A stretch of 64,000 nucleotides of DNA from Angiostrongylus vasorum (GCA_018806985.1 JADANN010000435.1:1-64000); one strand, 5' to 3'. Positions 1-12,414 are shown, counted from the first letter of the stretch. Numbers and translations are program-made. The notes: generated by a model not told the origin, from the sequence alone.

Positions 1-230
1 GCGGCCTCAGGTTTATTGGATTCAATGCCGATTTGGGCTCGCCAGATCAATCGCCTTAACGGGTGATGACTGATTGCATTAGTAGATGGAGAACTAGCTG
101 AAAGAAACACAGAGCAAGACCCTCCATGAAGCAGTGTGTAACGCGCGGACCCCGGGATAGGGAAATCGTGGTTCAACCTGGCCGGGGGTCCACGTTTTGC
201 TGAATATCTCAAAAATCTTTGTGCTTGTAG
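1..230. repeat. Dispersed repeat family A copy (SINE/MITE-like)
   Basis: Shares its body with 8215-8470, 31905-32150 and 25430-26015. The shared parts are a segment beginning near 'caatgccgatttgggct', an 'aactagctgaaag' segment, and an end close to 'attttgcaaatatctcagca' (here changed to a form reading 'ttttgctgaatatctca'). No ORF is carried. The copy is cut by the window start. Confidence 0.6.
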
Positions 231-3230
231 TTCATTGACACAGTGTATGGATTTCAACAATATGAAGACAGATCGACCCCAGATACCCGGCAACTTATTC
301 CCACTACGCTTGATACTTTGCCCAGGAATATTGGCCAGCATCAATATCTTAGACTGCAGATGAACAAGCTAACTTTGTCCAGGATGCCGCCATAGTATTG
401 CGCAATGAATCGCTATTATTTTTTAACGGTTACTTCTAAAATGGATATTTTAAAAACAATACTTTCCTTTCTGATTTTTCTAATGAATTTTAAATCCAAG
501 AATATTTAATTGTGAAGTGATGCAGTATAAAAATTTATCTATTCCGTGAATGCGATAGAGGAAAGTCTTCTCCTTAAATCTGCCAAGTTTTTTGGCCTCC
601 AGGAATACTCTAGTGAGGAAGAGATTCTCTTCAGATGTCGAGAAAAAAAAGAACGGCTCCGTCGTGAAAGAGTTGAGCAGATTTGTCCAACAGCGCTCTA
701 TTCGCACACGTAGAAAGAACACTGGGAACTACTTTTCTACTAGTAGTGTTTGTAAATGAAATTGTGGATAACGTTCATGTCACATCAATTCAATGGTAGG
801 TGCGATCACTAACTTCGATACGGTGGAAGTATGGAACTGTTTCCTTACGTCGTTTCGACATTAATCTCAAACAAAAAATTATACCTTTTGTCTATGGTTT
901 CACTCGATACTTCCAGCGATACTACTACTATCTGTTTCACGTTTTGTGTTGCTGATATAAAATTTATGTAATTGCTCCTTGCAAAAGTTGTGTCGTAGAA
1001 TTTTTGTCGCGGTATTTTTGTGAGCACTGATGGCGCGATGGATTCGTCTGGAGGGAGCGAAACTGGCCATGTGATGAAAGTAGCGGTGTGTTGAAGTCAG
1101 TGCAAGGTTTGAGGATTCTGAAGATTAATGTTATCCCATAGTACACCTACAGCTTTGACGAGTGTAGATGATGAGTTCTCGAACTCTCTTGTCTCTACTA
1201 GGGAAAAAATAGCGAAGAAGGTGGGATTGTTTGGGACTTATAGAGTAGAAATCCATACTGTTTTTTAGAGCGAAGCTTACTCTGTTGTTTGTAGGGCTTC
1301 AAAATACTTTGTTTATTGGAAGATGAAATTTAGCTACTAATGAGACCTTAAAGGATTATCCGAGATTGCTCTGCGAGCAAATTGTATCGCTGTCGAGCCC
1401 TATTCATCAAAGCTCGTGATAGTGTTGATTCGGGAAATCAGAAAAAGGAATGGAGGTTATTTAGAGATTTTATTGGAGAAGTTTGTTTATGCAGTGAATT
1501 AGAATAAGTCGTGATTGCTTCGTTGGTCTTCAAGTTTCACCTGGAACTAGCGATAATTCAATGTTCTACCTCACTAGAGAGCTACTTGACATCATAAAAA
1601 AACAGTGGTGCAATAACTTCAGAGATTGTCGAATCAGAAAAAGAAGCTTTCGAACTTATCGTCTTGCGAATTTTTCTAGTTCATTTGGATTGCAATAAGT
1701 CTACACTAATTTATTGCCATTACGACTTTTTTTCACATAGTGCTGTCCAGCGCGTTTATGATCAATTATTTTTTTCCCTTTCACTGATTTTGTCGCTGCT
1801 AACCGTCTCACGATCTGTGGTTCCTACAATTTTTTATGTGCTCTGCCACAGTTTATCAATTTCATGAAAGCAGGGCTAAATGAGCAAGTTGTACTCTCCA
1901 TGGTATCAATACAGGCGTACTAGGCTCATTTACTTTTCACTGGAACAGGCATTCGTCGACATTGGTGGCTAACAAAACGCTTAACAACTGTAATATCAGA
2001 TCGGATAAAGGGAAGATAAGCAGCTTGGTGAGCGTGGTTGAGCGTGGTATAAGCGTTTTGGAGTTCCGTGGTGATCCTTATCGAGTTTACATACAAAACG
2101 AAGACCAGGATTCTTTTCTGGAACAGCGCTGTTTTGCTTCCGCCGTCATGATTCATAAGCGGTTAGACAACATTTGTAAAGCCGTTAGGCGGAATGTCAA
2201 AACATTGAAATGTTAGCTGCTGCATGTTTGGTCATCGGCACAACTGTGTCATGTCCGTTACAGCTTAAACTATTTCCTGCATGGATACAGAAACTACCGC
2301 GGCAAAAGGAAGTTAAGAGAGTTTGGATTTGATGTGTTGAAATAAGCACGAGTTGGGGTAAACAAGCGTAGGTGTATGAATGCTATTAAAGCAAATATGT
2401 GGCCTAAATGTGTTGGTCCTTTACTGAATATATTATGAGGGTTCGGAGAGCTTAAAAGTTCATGAAAGGAAGGAAGATCTACTGGTGGTGTTGTTCTGAT
2501 GTTGTTCGATGAGAGGTAGTCCTGAGGGAAATCATGCCTACAATTGCGAGAGATCCTTTGGTTGGAACGTATGCCATTCCCTCTGGATAAGAAAAATTGC
2601 AAGTAACTGAAAAAGACGAGTAGTCAAAGTACAATATCAATCTATTCAGAGAAACTCGCAGTACATTTGGCGGTTGTGACTCCATGGTATGCTTTACAAA
2701 CAAAGTTTAATTCAGCGCCGACCAAGCAGTTGTAGCAGATCACAATGTCACTTGCTTCGATCGTAAAGGAAGCATAATAGAAGCAAGAAGCTAATGTCAT
2801 ATTTTTTGTGATCAACTGCAGTTGAAGGGAGGAGCCGATACTTGTCCCAGCGAGTAGTGAAAGTCGCCGTGGGTACAACATAAATTGTTATTAAATAACT
2901 GGCACTGGAGATGTAGACTTCTTATCTTTTATATTTCGCTAACTGCATTCCCAAAACACCCCCGGGTTCCCTTGTTGCATGCGCAGGCTTCAGGCGCCAA
3001 AAGCGTCGAGTATGGTGCATTGTGTGACACCGTAATTGTCCTACTCTGTTAGCTTCAAATTGTCTGGTTCGACTAAAGAGAATGCCTTGATCTCGTCCAT
3101 TTACGTAGAGGACAATATAGGTGGGCGCGGGTTAGCGATTCCAATAAAAAACGAAACGAAAGTAGAATTGAACAACGGAAGTTAGGGCATTACCAGCATT
3201 TCCATTTCCTCGCGTGTTCTTTAGGCGGCA
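231..3230. other. Stretch with no recognised gene
   Basis: Several short open frames occur on both strands (the longest is about 100 codons at 2294-2602, minus strand), but none has a recognised domain, splice pattern or family motif. AT-rich tracts and scattered stops are typical of intergenic or intronic nematode DNA. Nothing firm can be assigned. Confidence 0.5.
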
Positions 3231-3239
3231 AGACTCTAA

Positions 3240-4700
3240 CGGCGAAAAAAAGATATCAATTTTCTCATATTTTCGAATGAAACACTCAAATTCCTTAACC
3301 ACTATCGCGAGAGAAAGCTCAGTTCCAACTACAAAGCGGCACAAAAATGTGTTATGCGAATGGTTCGACAGCTAACAAGCTCGAAATCTGTTAGGATATC
3401 AGTCAATGATAAGAAGGAAAAGTTCGTAGTAATTTCTCATCAGTTAGATATTGAGATAACGGAAAAACATCTCGAAGATGCTTGCCTTTATCGCTCACCT
3501 TCTGAAAAAGCAATTTAAAGGTGAATATGGAAAACTGACAACCACTGGGTCAAAGTGGCAAACGCGGAAGGTTTAAAACCATCATTTTTTTCACAACTTG
3601 TAATCGACTTTCCGACATACTTCTTCTTATACTTATTTATCAAAACTCATAGGTTAGTGTCCACTGATAATCTGGCGTCTACCGGTACTTCAACCTTCAA
3701 GGTTAGACTCATCATCGGTTGTTTAGACGGACCCACCGATACAATAGCTTCATTTGAAAAACGTTGTTCTCATCCAGTTGCTGATGCACATGCCAGCTCA
3801 CCTCACAAATACCCGAATGTCATGGGTCATCTGCGTAAAGCACTTCCCAACAGCGCTTATGCTACGGAGTCCTTCGACGTTGCCGCGCTTTGTAGTCACG
3901 TGTCCCCCATTTGATGAGTGTTCATGGCCCTTCTAAAGATGTGCCTGAACTGCTCAATCTTCGGATGGTACTAAAAGTATTATGCACAAATTGGGTGAAT
4001 AGCAATGGGACAGCGACTGACACCAAGCCTTGCCATTGCGTTCATATCTAAGCTGGAAGCACCAATAATCAATCTCCTGCCATTACTCTGTCGCGGATAT
4101 GTAGATTGTTCTTTCGTCATCTACTCCACACAAAAGGGGGTGGACAAATGCTTTGAGTTACTGAACAGATAATCACAGTACACAGCATTCACTCAAGCGA
4201 AACCAAGAAAAATTGGCTTTCATTTCTTAACGTTCGAATTAACCTCTCCGAAAACAGTGGCTTCAGAAATTCGTACAGAAACCCAGGTAGCAATATTACT
4301 CAGGTCCACTGCATCTTCTCTAAAGCCTCACAGAAAAAAAAGGAGGCTTGTAAAAATTATATTTCGGAGAGCCACCAGTGTGTGTGCAGGAAAAGAGCAG
4401 AAGGGAGATTCCTTGAAATTGGCGCGACAACTGGCCATTTCAAATGGCTACGAAACTGTAGGCCCTTTTGGACAGACGTTGAGGAAAAAGCCATGCCCCT
4501 AAACGATAATTTCAGCGAGAATTATTTCAATCACACTGGACACAGAATACCTTCTTTGAGCATTCGCCGCCTTCTACGAGCTTCACATGAAAGCGTGATG
4601 TGCCTCTTCCTTCAGAATAACAGGTTTAAATAAATCTGCCCATTATCACGCGTGATTATGAGGCATTCCTCCTTGCGGTTCATTTTCGGACTTAATTGTT
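3240..4700 (+). pseudogene. Decayed Penelope-like retroelement, reverse transcriptase
   Basis: Pieces of a Penelope-like element (PLE) reverse transcriptase can be followed on the plus strand through several frames. First comes a DKKEKFVVISHQLD segment (about 3405-3517), corresponding to the PLE 'DKGG..VV' motif. Then a KTHRL...KVRLIIGCLDGPTD segment (about 3640-3740), then PAHLTNT in a shifted frame (about 3790), then FDV (about 3870). A YVDC segment (about 4098-4110) sits where the catalytic YVDD is expected, followed by WLSFLNV (about 4213) and a LARQLAISNGYE segment (about 4415-4460). Frameshifts, stops and loss of the second catalytic Asp mark it as dead. The C-terminal GIY-YIG domain was not found here. 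Boundaries are approximate. Confidence 0.85.
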
Positions 4701-4758
4701 ATTTTTAGCATGTTTTTTAATTGCCGAGCTTAGACGAGCTGGTAAATATGTTTATTTC

Positions 4759-4794
4759 GGGTGACGTTTCGACGTCTTCGTCGTCGTCAGAGCC
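4759..4794 (-). ncRNA. Hammerhead-ribozyme-like motif, family 2
   Basis: Read on the minus strand the 36 bases fall into: GGCT (stem I), CTGACGA (fits the CUGANGA core), one extra C, GACG / AAGA / CGTC (perfect 4-bp stem II with tetraloop), GAAAC, GTC (cleavage triplet), then ACCC (partner of stem I with one mismatch). Penelope-like elements are known to carry hammerhead motifs in their terminal repeats. Two caveats apply: the unpaired base between the core and stem II, and a stem III of only two pairs without a loop, so activity might need a dimer. The same layout, similarly spaced, recurs at 15595-15630 and 16016-16051. Confidence 0.5.
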
Positions 4795-4849
4795 GATGAT
4801 CCGAGTCAATGGTCCACAGTTGTTCGTGTTCTCGAAGTGACTTTTTCGT

Positions 4850-5160
4850 AGTCGTATCGAGACGGATCTTCCTCAGTGAACACCGCACGAATGAGCCATA
4901 CTCATCCAGCAGTGCTCTTTTATACAGGGCGGTTGTTGTCAATATGATTAACCGTTGATAATAATTTGTTTTTCAACGGATAACCCACCCTGCAGCAGTC
5001 GATACTGTGTTAGCCGGCACAAAGCGAATAGCAAAGCAATTTTCAAGCTGACAGTCATTTAACCTCTGTGGTAATATAATCAACGCATATAACAATATTG
5101 TATAATAACCAACAATCAAAAAACGTTGGTCATTTTCCTACCGAGTTTAAATGACGGTTG
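4850..5160 (+). repeat. Penelope-type terminal region shared with 15.8 kb
   Basis: A segment around 4918 ('cttttatacagggcggttg') followed by a 'gataaccca' block is shared, in the same orientation, with 15790-15880. Because both copies lie close to a family-2 hammerhead-like motif, this is probably part of a Penelope pseudo-LTR. No coding potential is seen. Confidence 0.45.
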
Positions 5161-5229
5161 ATTTGAAAATTATTTTCTTTTTACTTTTTTTTAATGCGAC
5201 CCATCATCAAATCTACTGTGCGGATCCCA

Positions 5230-5570
5230 GCACTTATCACATTCGATTCGTTTTCGCGTGTCCATCATCAACACAGGCCTTCCAACCTTTTGTGCGTGGA
5301 TTCAGCTGCTGGTTTAGGATTTTCATTTTATCTTGAGTGTCGTAAAATGCTGGTCGAGTCGATTTTCACTGCAGTCTTGAGATAACTGGGCTAGAGCATT
5401 CCCACTTGCATTGCAGAAAGTGGTTTTTTTCCGGGCAAGTCTGATACCAATTTGCCGACCTTGGCGGGATGGCACGCTTGGTGGGCCATGGTCGCTGGGA
5501 TCAATTTCACGTGTGTGCTACAGGGCGGCCCTCGACCACTGTGCCACAAGCGCCTTGTAGGGGCGCATAG
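5230..5570 (-). repeat. tRNA-derived SINE (family D), copy 1
   Basis: On the minus strand the 5' head reads 'tggcacagtggtcg' (A-box-like), with a degenerate B-box-like 'aaattgatccca' downstream. A body follows that is shared with 20940-21240: 'gcccaccaagc', 'aaattgg', a run of A before 'ccactttctgcaat', and 'ttttaggattttca'-type sequence (given as the complement) near the 3' end. The open frames over this region are shadows of the repeat. Confidence 0.6.
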
Positions 5571-5639
5571 GACACAGAAGCATAACAGAGAAGATTTCGA
5601 AATGAAAGACATAATCCTCACACAGGACTTCAGCGCGTA

Positions 5640-6180
5640 AAACTCTTGAAGCGTTTTAGAATATTTTCAAAAATCCAAAAAATGAACCGCGAAGAAAACT
5701 GTGTTCTGATCATGCGTGAACTCGCGCAATACTTTAGATTGATTTTTCACCCCTGCCAGGCATATTCTTCGCCTATGTAACGCTCTGTGCAGCTAGTCTT
5801 CTCAGATAACTGGAAGACTCACAACAAAGAAAAACGGTGAGTGTGTAAAAGAAGCTGTTTATTGTGCGAATGCAAATTTATGTGTTAAGTCATATCTCCT
5901 AGGGTTATGAAAGGGTTTGGCTGAGTTGACTGCATGTCAATTTGACCTTCCCAGGCTCTGAAGAAAGCGAAACTGCCAGAACTTCGGCTAGCGTGTACTA
6001 ATAAATTCTATAATACCAACCTTTTGTTTGCCCATCAAAAAAGACAGTGTAACGAAAATGATTCGAGATCGGAGTGTGTCCTGGAGGGAATTGTAATGTG
6101 GAAGAAGTAGTCTACGGACCTTGAAGAAGGATCACATCAGCGTTGACTGTAAGTTCCAAAATGGACATTTAAGAACGGTG
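5640..6180. other. Unassigned spacer
   Basis: Between the SINE copy and the 3' end of the RTE fragment I see no domain-bearing frame, RNA gene or repeat shared with the rest of the window. Confidence 0.4.
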
Positions 6181-7565
6181 GATATTGTGTCACTTGTGGG
6201 TAGCGGATAATGGCGATAGAATAAACAACTGGGCCAACCAAGAAGACAGCCATCGTAAAACAATTCGCTGCAATTTGTAGAACATTGTGTCACCTGTCAC
6301 CTGGCACCTGTAGTCGCGTTGATCGTCGAGTGACTCGAGGGGGGCGCCAGTAAATCTTCCATTTTTTTCTGTCGCGTGCAGGAGTAGCCAGTGGGTTCTG
6401 CTCGCACTAGGGACTCGTCGAGCATCTTGTCTTTCTTCTAGACTTCTCGTGCAGGGATCTGACAATCGAATCGGTGGTCTTCCTGCAGTGCGTTTAACAT
6501 CCCAAAGAATTCAGTCACTAACGGCTCTTGTCCATTGGTTGTCATTGATACGCATTACGTGTCCGGCCCACCTTATCTTCGACTGTTTGGCGTAGAGAAC
6601 AGTATCTTTGATTTTTGATCGTCGATGCAGATCGGAGCTTCGGATCCCCTTCTCTTACTTGTGTGGAACGGAATACTCCTAGCATCACGCTTTCGACTGC
6701 GCGTTCGATAACGCTAAGTGACCTTTCATCCTGCTTACGCAGCGAACAAGTTTCTGACGTATACGTTAGGGCAGGAAGTACCGCTGAGTCGAAAAGGTGG
6801 GCACGGAGTCGGGTGTTCCTTGTTCTCTTCACTGCATCCTCGATGCCCTTGAGAGCACCCAGCCGCTCGTTTCCGTCTACTCAGCTCTGAAGCTAGGTGG
6901 TTCATCATATTTATTTCCCGATCTAGATAGATATAACTGGAGCATTCAGAGATATTCGTTCCGTTGAGCATGAATGGGGCATGCGAAACCATTCCGCTCT
7001 TCATGAACATCGTTTTTGTGAGATTTAGTTGAAGGCCAATCTTTCCACAGGCTTTATCAAAGTCGGTAAACATACGTTCCGCTTGGCTAATGCTTGGTGT
7101 TACAAAGACGATGTCATCAGCAAAGCGAAGATGGTGCAACTGCCGACCATCGATTTTCACTCCCATATTGTCCCATTTCAATGTCCGCATGACGTTCTGG
7201 AGGGTGGCGGTAAATAATTTTGACGAGATGGTGTCGCTTTGCCCAGCTCCTCTTTTGACGTCAATGATAATAACGTCGTAGAATGGTGATACCTTGGTTG
7301 TGAAATTTTTGTACAGCTCACGAAGAATCTTTATGTACTGACTAGGGACTCTTTGACTGTCAAGGGCTTCCATGACTCTTCTATCTCTACTGAATCAAAG
7401 ACCTTTTGTAAATCTATGAAGATGAGACAGAGCGGTCTTTTGTACTCTCGCGATACTTCAGTGAGCCTTGTTATCGTGTGGATGTGATCCATCCACTAAA
7501 TCCTTTTCGAAACCCTACTTGCTCACGTGGCTGTCCTTCGTCCAGTGTTCTGTCAGTCCTGTTTG
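6180..7565 (-). mobile_element. 5'-truncated RTE-type retrotransposon, RT to C-terminus
   Basis: Reads on the minus strand as the 3' half of an RTE-like (AP-endonuclease/RT) element. Segments in order: LDEGQPREQVGFRKGFS (about 7555-7500); RVPSQYIKILRELY (about 7355); a GAGQSDTIS motif, in place of GVRQGDTIS; LRFADDIVF, carrying the RT FADD catalytic box, near 7110; KTMFMKSG; ELSRRKRAA; and, after frameshifts, LPALTY and a C-terminal GRFTGAPLESLDDQ segment near 6320. The 5' end stops abruptly near 7565 and the AP-endonuclease domain is absent. It is broken by at least one frameshift (near 6870) and is therefore a fossil. Confidence 0.85.
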
Positions 7566-7569
7566 TTTG

Positions 7570-8035
7570 TTCTATTATTGTTGTTTTTGTTTTTAACGCT
7601 ATAGTGGTGAAACACGTTCTGTTATTTTTTTGCTTCAGGTGCTTCATAATTCCAGCAAGGTAGAGCAAAATGAGATGTGGTTTACTATTAACTGTACTGT
7701 GTAAAGCATAAGGATGAGAAAATGCAAGATTCCTATTATCAGATAAATTGGATAGACTAGCTTTGAAAGGTAAGCTATAACCACAATATGTCTCGAAGCG
7801 TCATCAGAGTGGGAAACAGCAACCGACGTGCACATTAACAGAGTTGTGCCATTCCTAGGTGTTTGTCCCACGAGTTGAGTTGATGTGCCTATAAAGTTTC
7901 GCGACGGCTGCAGTTGTTCGGTGGTCGATTAAACAGTTGGATTTCAAATCTTTTGGAATAAATATAAACATAAACAATACAAACAATTGTTGAATTTTTT
8001 TATTTGCTGCCTATTCTTTTCAGTGGCAGGGTATG
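7570..8035. other. Unassigned spacer
   Basis: No recognised coding or RNA feature. It is T-rich in its first part and lies between an RTE 5' truncation point and the family A hairpin. Confidence 0.4.
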
Positions 8036-8055
8036 TTGCAAAATATAATATCTAT

Positions 8056-8127
8056 AATGCTGAGATATTTGCAAAACTCCGGAAAGCAGGTGTTTGCAGT
8101 TCGGAGTTTTGCAAATACCTCAGCATT
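8056..8127. repeat. 26-bp inverted repeat with 20-nt loop (family A end)
   Basis: 8056-8081 and 8102-8127 are reverse complements over 26 bp with one mismatch. The arm contains the family A terminal motif 'atatttgcaaaactccg'. The same motif ends the copies at 8400-8450, 26000 and 31920. This looks like two family A ends meeting head to head, and it could form a stable stem-loop. Confidence 0.85.
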
Positions 8128-8214
8128 GTGAAAGTTATATTCCACCACATACCCTTCCATTAAAAATATTAGGCAGTAAAAAAAAGAGTTAAGATTGTGA
8201 TTACAGCTTTAGCC

Positions 8215-8470
8215 TCAGCCTAACTGGGTTTAATGCCGATTTGGGCTGTCCAGATCAACCCCGTTGACGGGTAGTTGATGGTGGCAGTGATCGACAGAAC
8301 TAGCTGAGAGACAGGCGAAACGAAGGACCAGCATGGTGTGGTGGTGAACACGTTTCTCCGCAGAAAAGATAATAGCGCGTTCGTTCCCCACCGCAGACGC
8401 CTGCGCTCCGAAGTTTTGCAAATATCTCAGCATCATGGAAGGTATATTTCGCAACATAGCCTGTAATTAA
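8215..8470 (+). repeat. Dispersed repeat family A copy
   Basis: Begins near 'aactgggtttaatgccgat', continues through 'gttgacgggtagttgatg', 'aactagctgagag' and 'ggaccagcatggtgtggtgg', and ends with 'ttttgcaaatatctcagcat'. These blocks recur in order, on one strand or the other, at 1-230, 13965-14165, 25430-26015 and 31905-32150. No ORF spans it. It is probably a non-autonomous element. Confidence 0.7.
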
Positions 8471-8474
8471 AAAG

Positions 8475-10800
8475 AGCAAGCAATAAATAAAAAGGTTAAG
8501 ACTATGGTTATTGTTTGGGATGCGCGGATATAAAAATGCGGAAATAAAATGAACAGTATACTTCCATTTGCTTACATCAATGCATTGCTTAATGAAGCAA
8601 AGGAACACAGAGCAAATGGTGGCATGCATATCATTCATAACTTGAGTAGGACTGAAGAAATAAAATTATGGTTTTTATGGCGCCATGATGAATCTGCAGG
8701 CTGTATTTGTCAGACGAACCCACGACGTTGGTCCTGAGCGAGGATGCCTCCAGGCTCATTTTTGAGGCACTGCCAAAGTTGTCTATTGGAATCGGCTTGC
8801 ATCTGCTCGTTATTTGCCCAGGAGATCTTGTAATTGTTGTCTTCACAGCGGGTACCTCATAGTGCTTAATTAAACCTTTGTTTATGACAAACAATAGTAG
8901 AATATTATCAAAGCATGCGTAGAACGTACTTGCATAATAGAAACATTCTACATTCTACATTGAGGACTGTACAACTCTAATTAGCAAAAAAGATGCAGAA
9001 GTTAACCTATGTGATCGAGAGTTATGGTCCCCTAGTTTTTGAAAAAATGTTAAAAGATAGAAAGTCCACAACAGGTGAAGCGGGAGTTGTGAGCTTCAGG
9101 CGGACTCAACATAGCTTCGAACACGCGTCGATATGCTAACAAAAATTGCATTGTATAACGAACGCCGGTGAAATGTGGCATGTGGTTGCCACGCTATACC
9201 TCTCAAAGCCCTTAGCCTGCCTTTCTGTCGGCCAATCTATCACCTAAGGGTGCCATCAACAATCACCTGTCAGCGGGAATGATCTGGGGGGACACTAGTC
9301 TTCATTGTAGTCAGTTAAGCTGAGGCTGTAGTTGAAATCACCATGTTAACCTTCTTAGTTACTAGTTACTGCCTTTCACTATTTGTCACCGATTTGGTAC
9401 GCTAGGCAGTGGCAGTGTTGCAGTGTTTAAATTGCCGACTAGTTTTACCGTTTCAGCAGGAAATCAACGGTGGTCACTTATGCTCAAACTTCCTCTGAGA
9501 TTGTAGGCCAAACGATCATTGAATTTCTATTTAGGTGAGGGTGATGTTCCACAGCGTGTTTCTCTGCTGTTATCTCTCTGATGTTCTTTTTTTATTGCCA
9601 TATGTAATTCATGTTTCTGAAAGCGCCAAGGTTTGGCTCCAATTCATGTGTTGTTGAAAAATGGATATGTAAAAGAGTGTGTTATTTGCTAGCATCTTTG
9701 AAAACACCTATAGTTGCAATCGTTTTTTTGTTTTGGTGATGTGTTGGTATTCTCGTATTCACATGTGGGAAAACATCTTCTCTTCTTAGAGTACAGTGAC
9801 TAGTTTTTTTTTCATTATTTGCTGTAAACATGCTCCTTTCTAGCCTGTTAAAACGACATGCATTCATGCTGGAATGAGCACTTTGCTTTTGCTATTCATT
9901 CACCTTACATTGGGACCTGGATAATGTCGTCGAAGGCCACCCCAGCACAGGTGTGTTGCCCTAGACTGCTAATTTGTCATCATTACGTATCCTATGCAAA
10001 AGCATGTATTGTAAGCCACGGACTCTGTTACTAATCGATCACTTTCTTCATTAACCCTGTAACGAGAACGTCCTGCGGATTTCTCTCATGCAAGTGATGT
10101 AGAGGAAATCAGTCGTGAAGCTGTGTAACACATTTTGGGTAGTTTTTTAGCTGTTAGACACCTACCTGGAGCGACATTTTGCGAGCACTGAGATTCGTGT
10201 AGACTATGAGTTTTTTTCCCTTTCCTTACAATTCGTGGCTCAATTGTGTCAACGTTAAGACGTTATCGTATCCATTCACACATGTTTAGGTGTGCTTCTT
10301 ATATGCGGTTCAGTTGACGAGTCGACGTTCAATCATGTTGAGTCAAGCAAAGTTCAGGGGACCAAGCGAAAGTTAATTATGAAAGCGCTTATCTGGGGGC
10401 CACTTTCAAAAGATGTGCCACACTTATACCAGCTGGGTACCCTTGATTATTACACAGCCTGCTCCAACGATAAAGCGAGGTGAACTACTCGTGAGTCCGC
10501 GGTCACCAAAAAGCGTAAGAAATGAGAATTCCGATTAGAGAAGTGTTTTACTCTTCGTTTATCTTATGCGGAAGTCATAGAACAAATTAGGCACATAAGG
10601 TGGAGTCAGGTTGACACTTTGCTGCGGGGTCGATTCTTTAGATGATTACTGGGTGTGATACAGGTTATACTATGGAATGTTAATCAGGTATGTTCCTTTG
10701 CTTCTTGGTTTTAGTGCATGTAAATGAAGATGTGCTTAAAGTGCTGAAGTAAAACCCTATTTCTCCTTCTTAACTACTAAACTCTATTTCGTTTTTTGAT
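8475..10800. other. Stretch with no recognised gene
   Basis: Only short frames (up to about 87 codons) without motifs are present, and no repeats shared with the rest of the window were recognised. Treated as intergenic or intronic. Confidence 0.4.
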
Positions 10801-10819
10801 ATTTGGTGGATGATTGCAG

Positions 10820-11830
10820 CTGAAAGGAACAGTTGTGAAATCGTCGTCGAATATTTGAGCACAGAAGGTAGCTGCAGCTGGTGCAAAAGCTGGAGACGTC
10901 TGCACCCACATTACTGTTCATAAAAACATTGCTCAGTTGAAGAAGGGACGAGCAAAGATTTTTCTTCTTATGAAGAAGCTCGATGTCTCAGCAAGAGGTA
11001 TGTTTTGTTTCATGCCTTGTGCTAAGTATCTCGTTGCCGATTAATGCAGTGACGTCAATAGTATTTTGAGGTAAGATGATTAGTTGCACTTCAGACACCG
11101 TTGCCCTCCTTCAACTGGGCAGAACTGGAAACCTCGAAGCTTCGGAACACCACATGGGGATCGTACACTTGCTCGATATTCTCCAAAGATCACTGCGAAC
11201 ACCAGGGCTTTGCAAGTGCTATCGGCGAGGATTCTGCAGAAAATGCCTTGCTTGCCGTTTTTTGCATGGCGACCATCCACGTAGGACATTCCACAACAGG
11301 GAATGCACTCGCGAATGGAGTCCATTCAGCCACGTTCCACCAACGGATTATACACGTCCTTTTTTCTGAGCGAACGTGTCGGGAAGGGAGATGTGTGCCT
11401 ACTGGCGACCTGATTGCAAGAAGTGCCGGCGAGTACTTTTGCCTGAAGGTCCAATACTTATTCAGCGAGCAACTGCAATTCCTGTATCGACTGCAACCGT
11501 TCATGCTGTTGCTCGACGACAACCTGCAAATAATTGGCAGGTAGCGTCACCATGCGTTTGTTGTCCCAACAACTTCTAGTGCTGCTGGGTCTGCATTGGC
11601 TCTTTCTCCTGCTGTACCAACAATTCAGCCATGGAATGGTCCTGCAGTGATATTTTCATCATGGTTTCGCGATGAAGCAAAAGCAACCTCATCAACGACT
11701 GCAGAATTAGTAACGACAAATGCCACAAACGCATCCTGTTCCGCACCGCTTAGCATCATCGAGATTCTAGCACAAATACCTGATGATGAGTGCAAATTAA
11801 CGTTGTTACCTGGTGATTGGTACCACTGAA
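10820..11830 (+). other. Exon-like block, product not recognised
   Basis: A 3'-splice-like 'gattgcag' at 10820 opens a coding-looking segment rich in Ala and Lys (about 10872-11000, including HKNIAQLKKGRAKIF). It ends at a good 5' splice site, 'gtatg', near 11000. A 'cacttcag' acceptor near 11095 opens a 147-codon frame (11101-11541), and a further Ser/Thr/Ala-rich frame follows (11596-11826). The base composition is richer in GC than the flanks. A stop (TGA) interrupts the first segment near 10856. I do not recognise the protein family. It may be a real or decayed multi-exon host gene. Confidence 0.3.
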
Positions 11831-11834
11831 TAGA

Positions 11835-12410
11835 AAGCCTGCATATTCAGACGTAGATCCCTCGTTGATGCAATTAAGTAACGATCTCTGACTGAATGGC
11901 ATCAATTCTCGTGTTACATCTGGGTGGACACACACGACTCGACTCTATTTTTTCTTCTTTCTGTACTGCTCACATTTATGCTCATTGAGCCGTGTTCATT
12001 CTTTCTGTCCTTGAAGTTCGGTGTGTAATGTCACCCCTAAATATTGCATTTCTCGATTCTTCTCTATTTATAGTTTTATGTTGAACGATTATTTTCGTAC
12101 AGTTCTAGTGTTATTTGTTCGATGGTATATATTTGGATAAATTTATTACATTAACGAATACAGATATATCGAATGTGCAGGCTATGGATAGTGAGAGAAG
12201 AGGAACTGGATTAGAAACGTGGTCACAGATACGTGAAATTTGATGAAATTACAATCCTATGATTCATGAATACTGGTAAATGAATTGCTGTCGAGGTTAC
12301 GAGGGCGATAAAGCTTATTCAGAATGGTGAGACAAAACTCGGTAAAAGTGTTTCATGAGAAGTGAGAGAGGGCCAATTCATATTAACACTACTGATAGTA
12401 TAAGCTATAC
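11835..12410. other. Unassigned spacer
   Basis: AT-rich sequence downstream of the exon-like block, with no recognised domain or repeat. It could hold a 3' UTR if the upstream block is a gene. Confidence 0.35.
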
Positions 12411-12414
12411 TTGA

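Noticed and set aside
2294..2602. 102-codon minus-strand frame
   Set aside because: No domain, no splice signals, and overlapping open frames on the same strand. Length is within chance for this composition.
11190..11522. 110-codon minus-strand frame opposite the exon-like block
   Set aside because: Shadow of the longer plus-strand frames, with no motif of its own.
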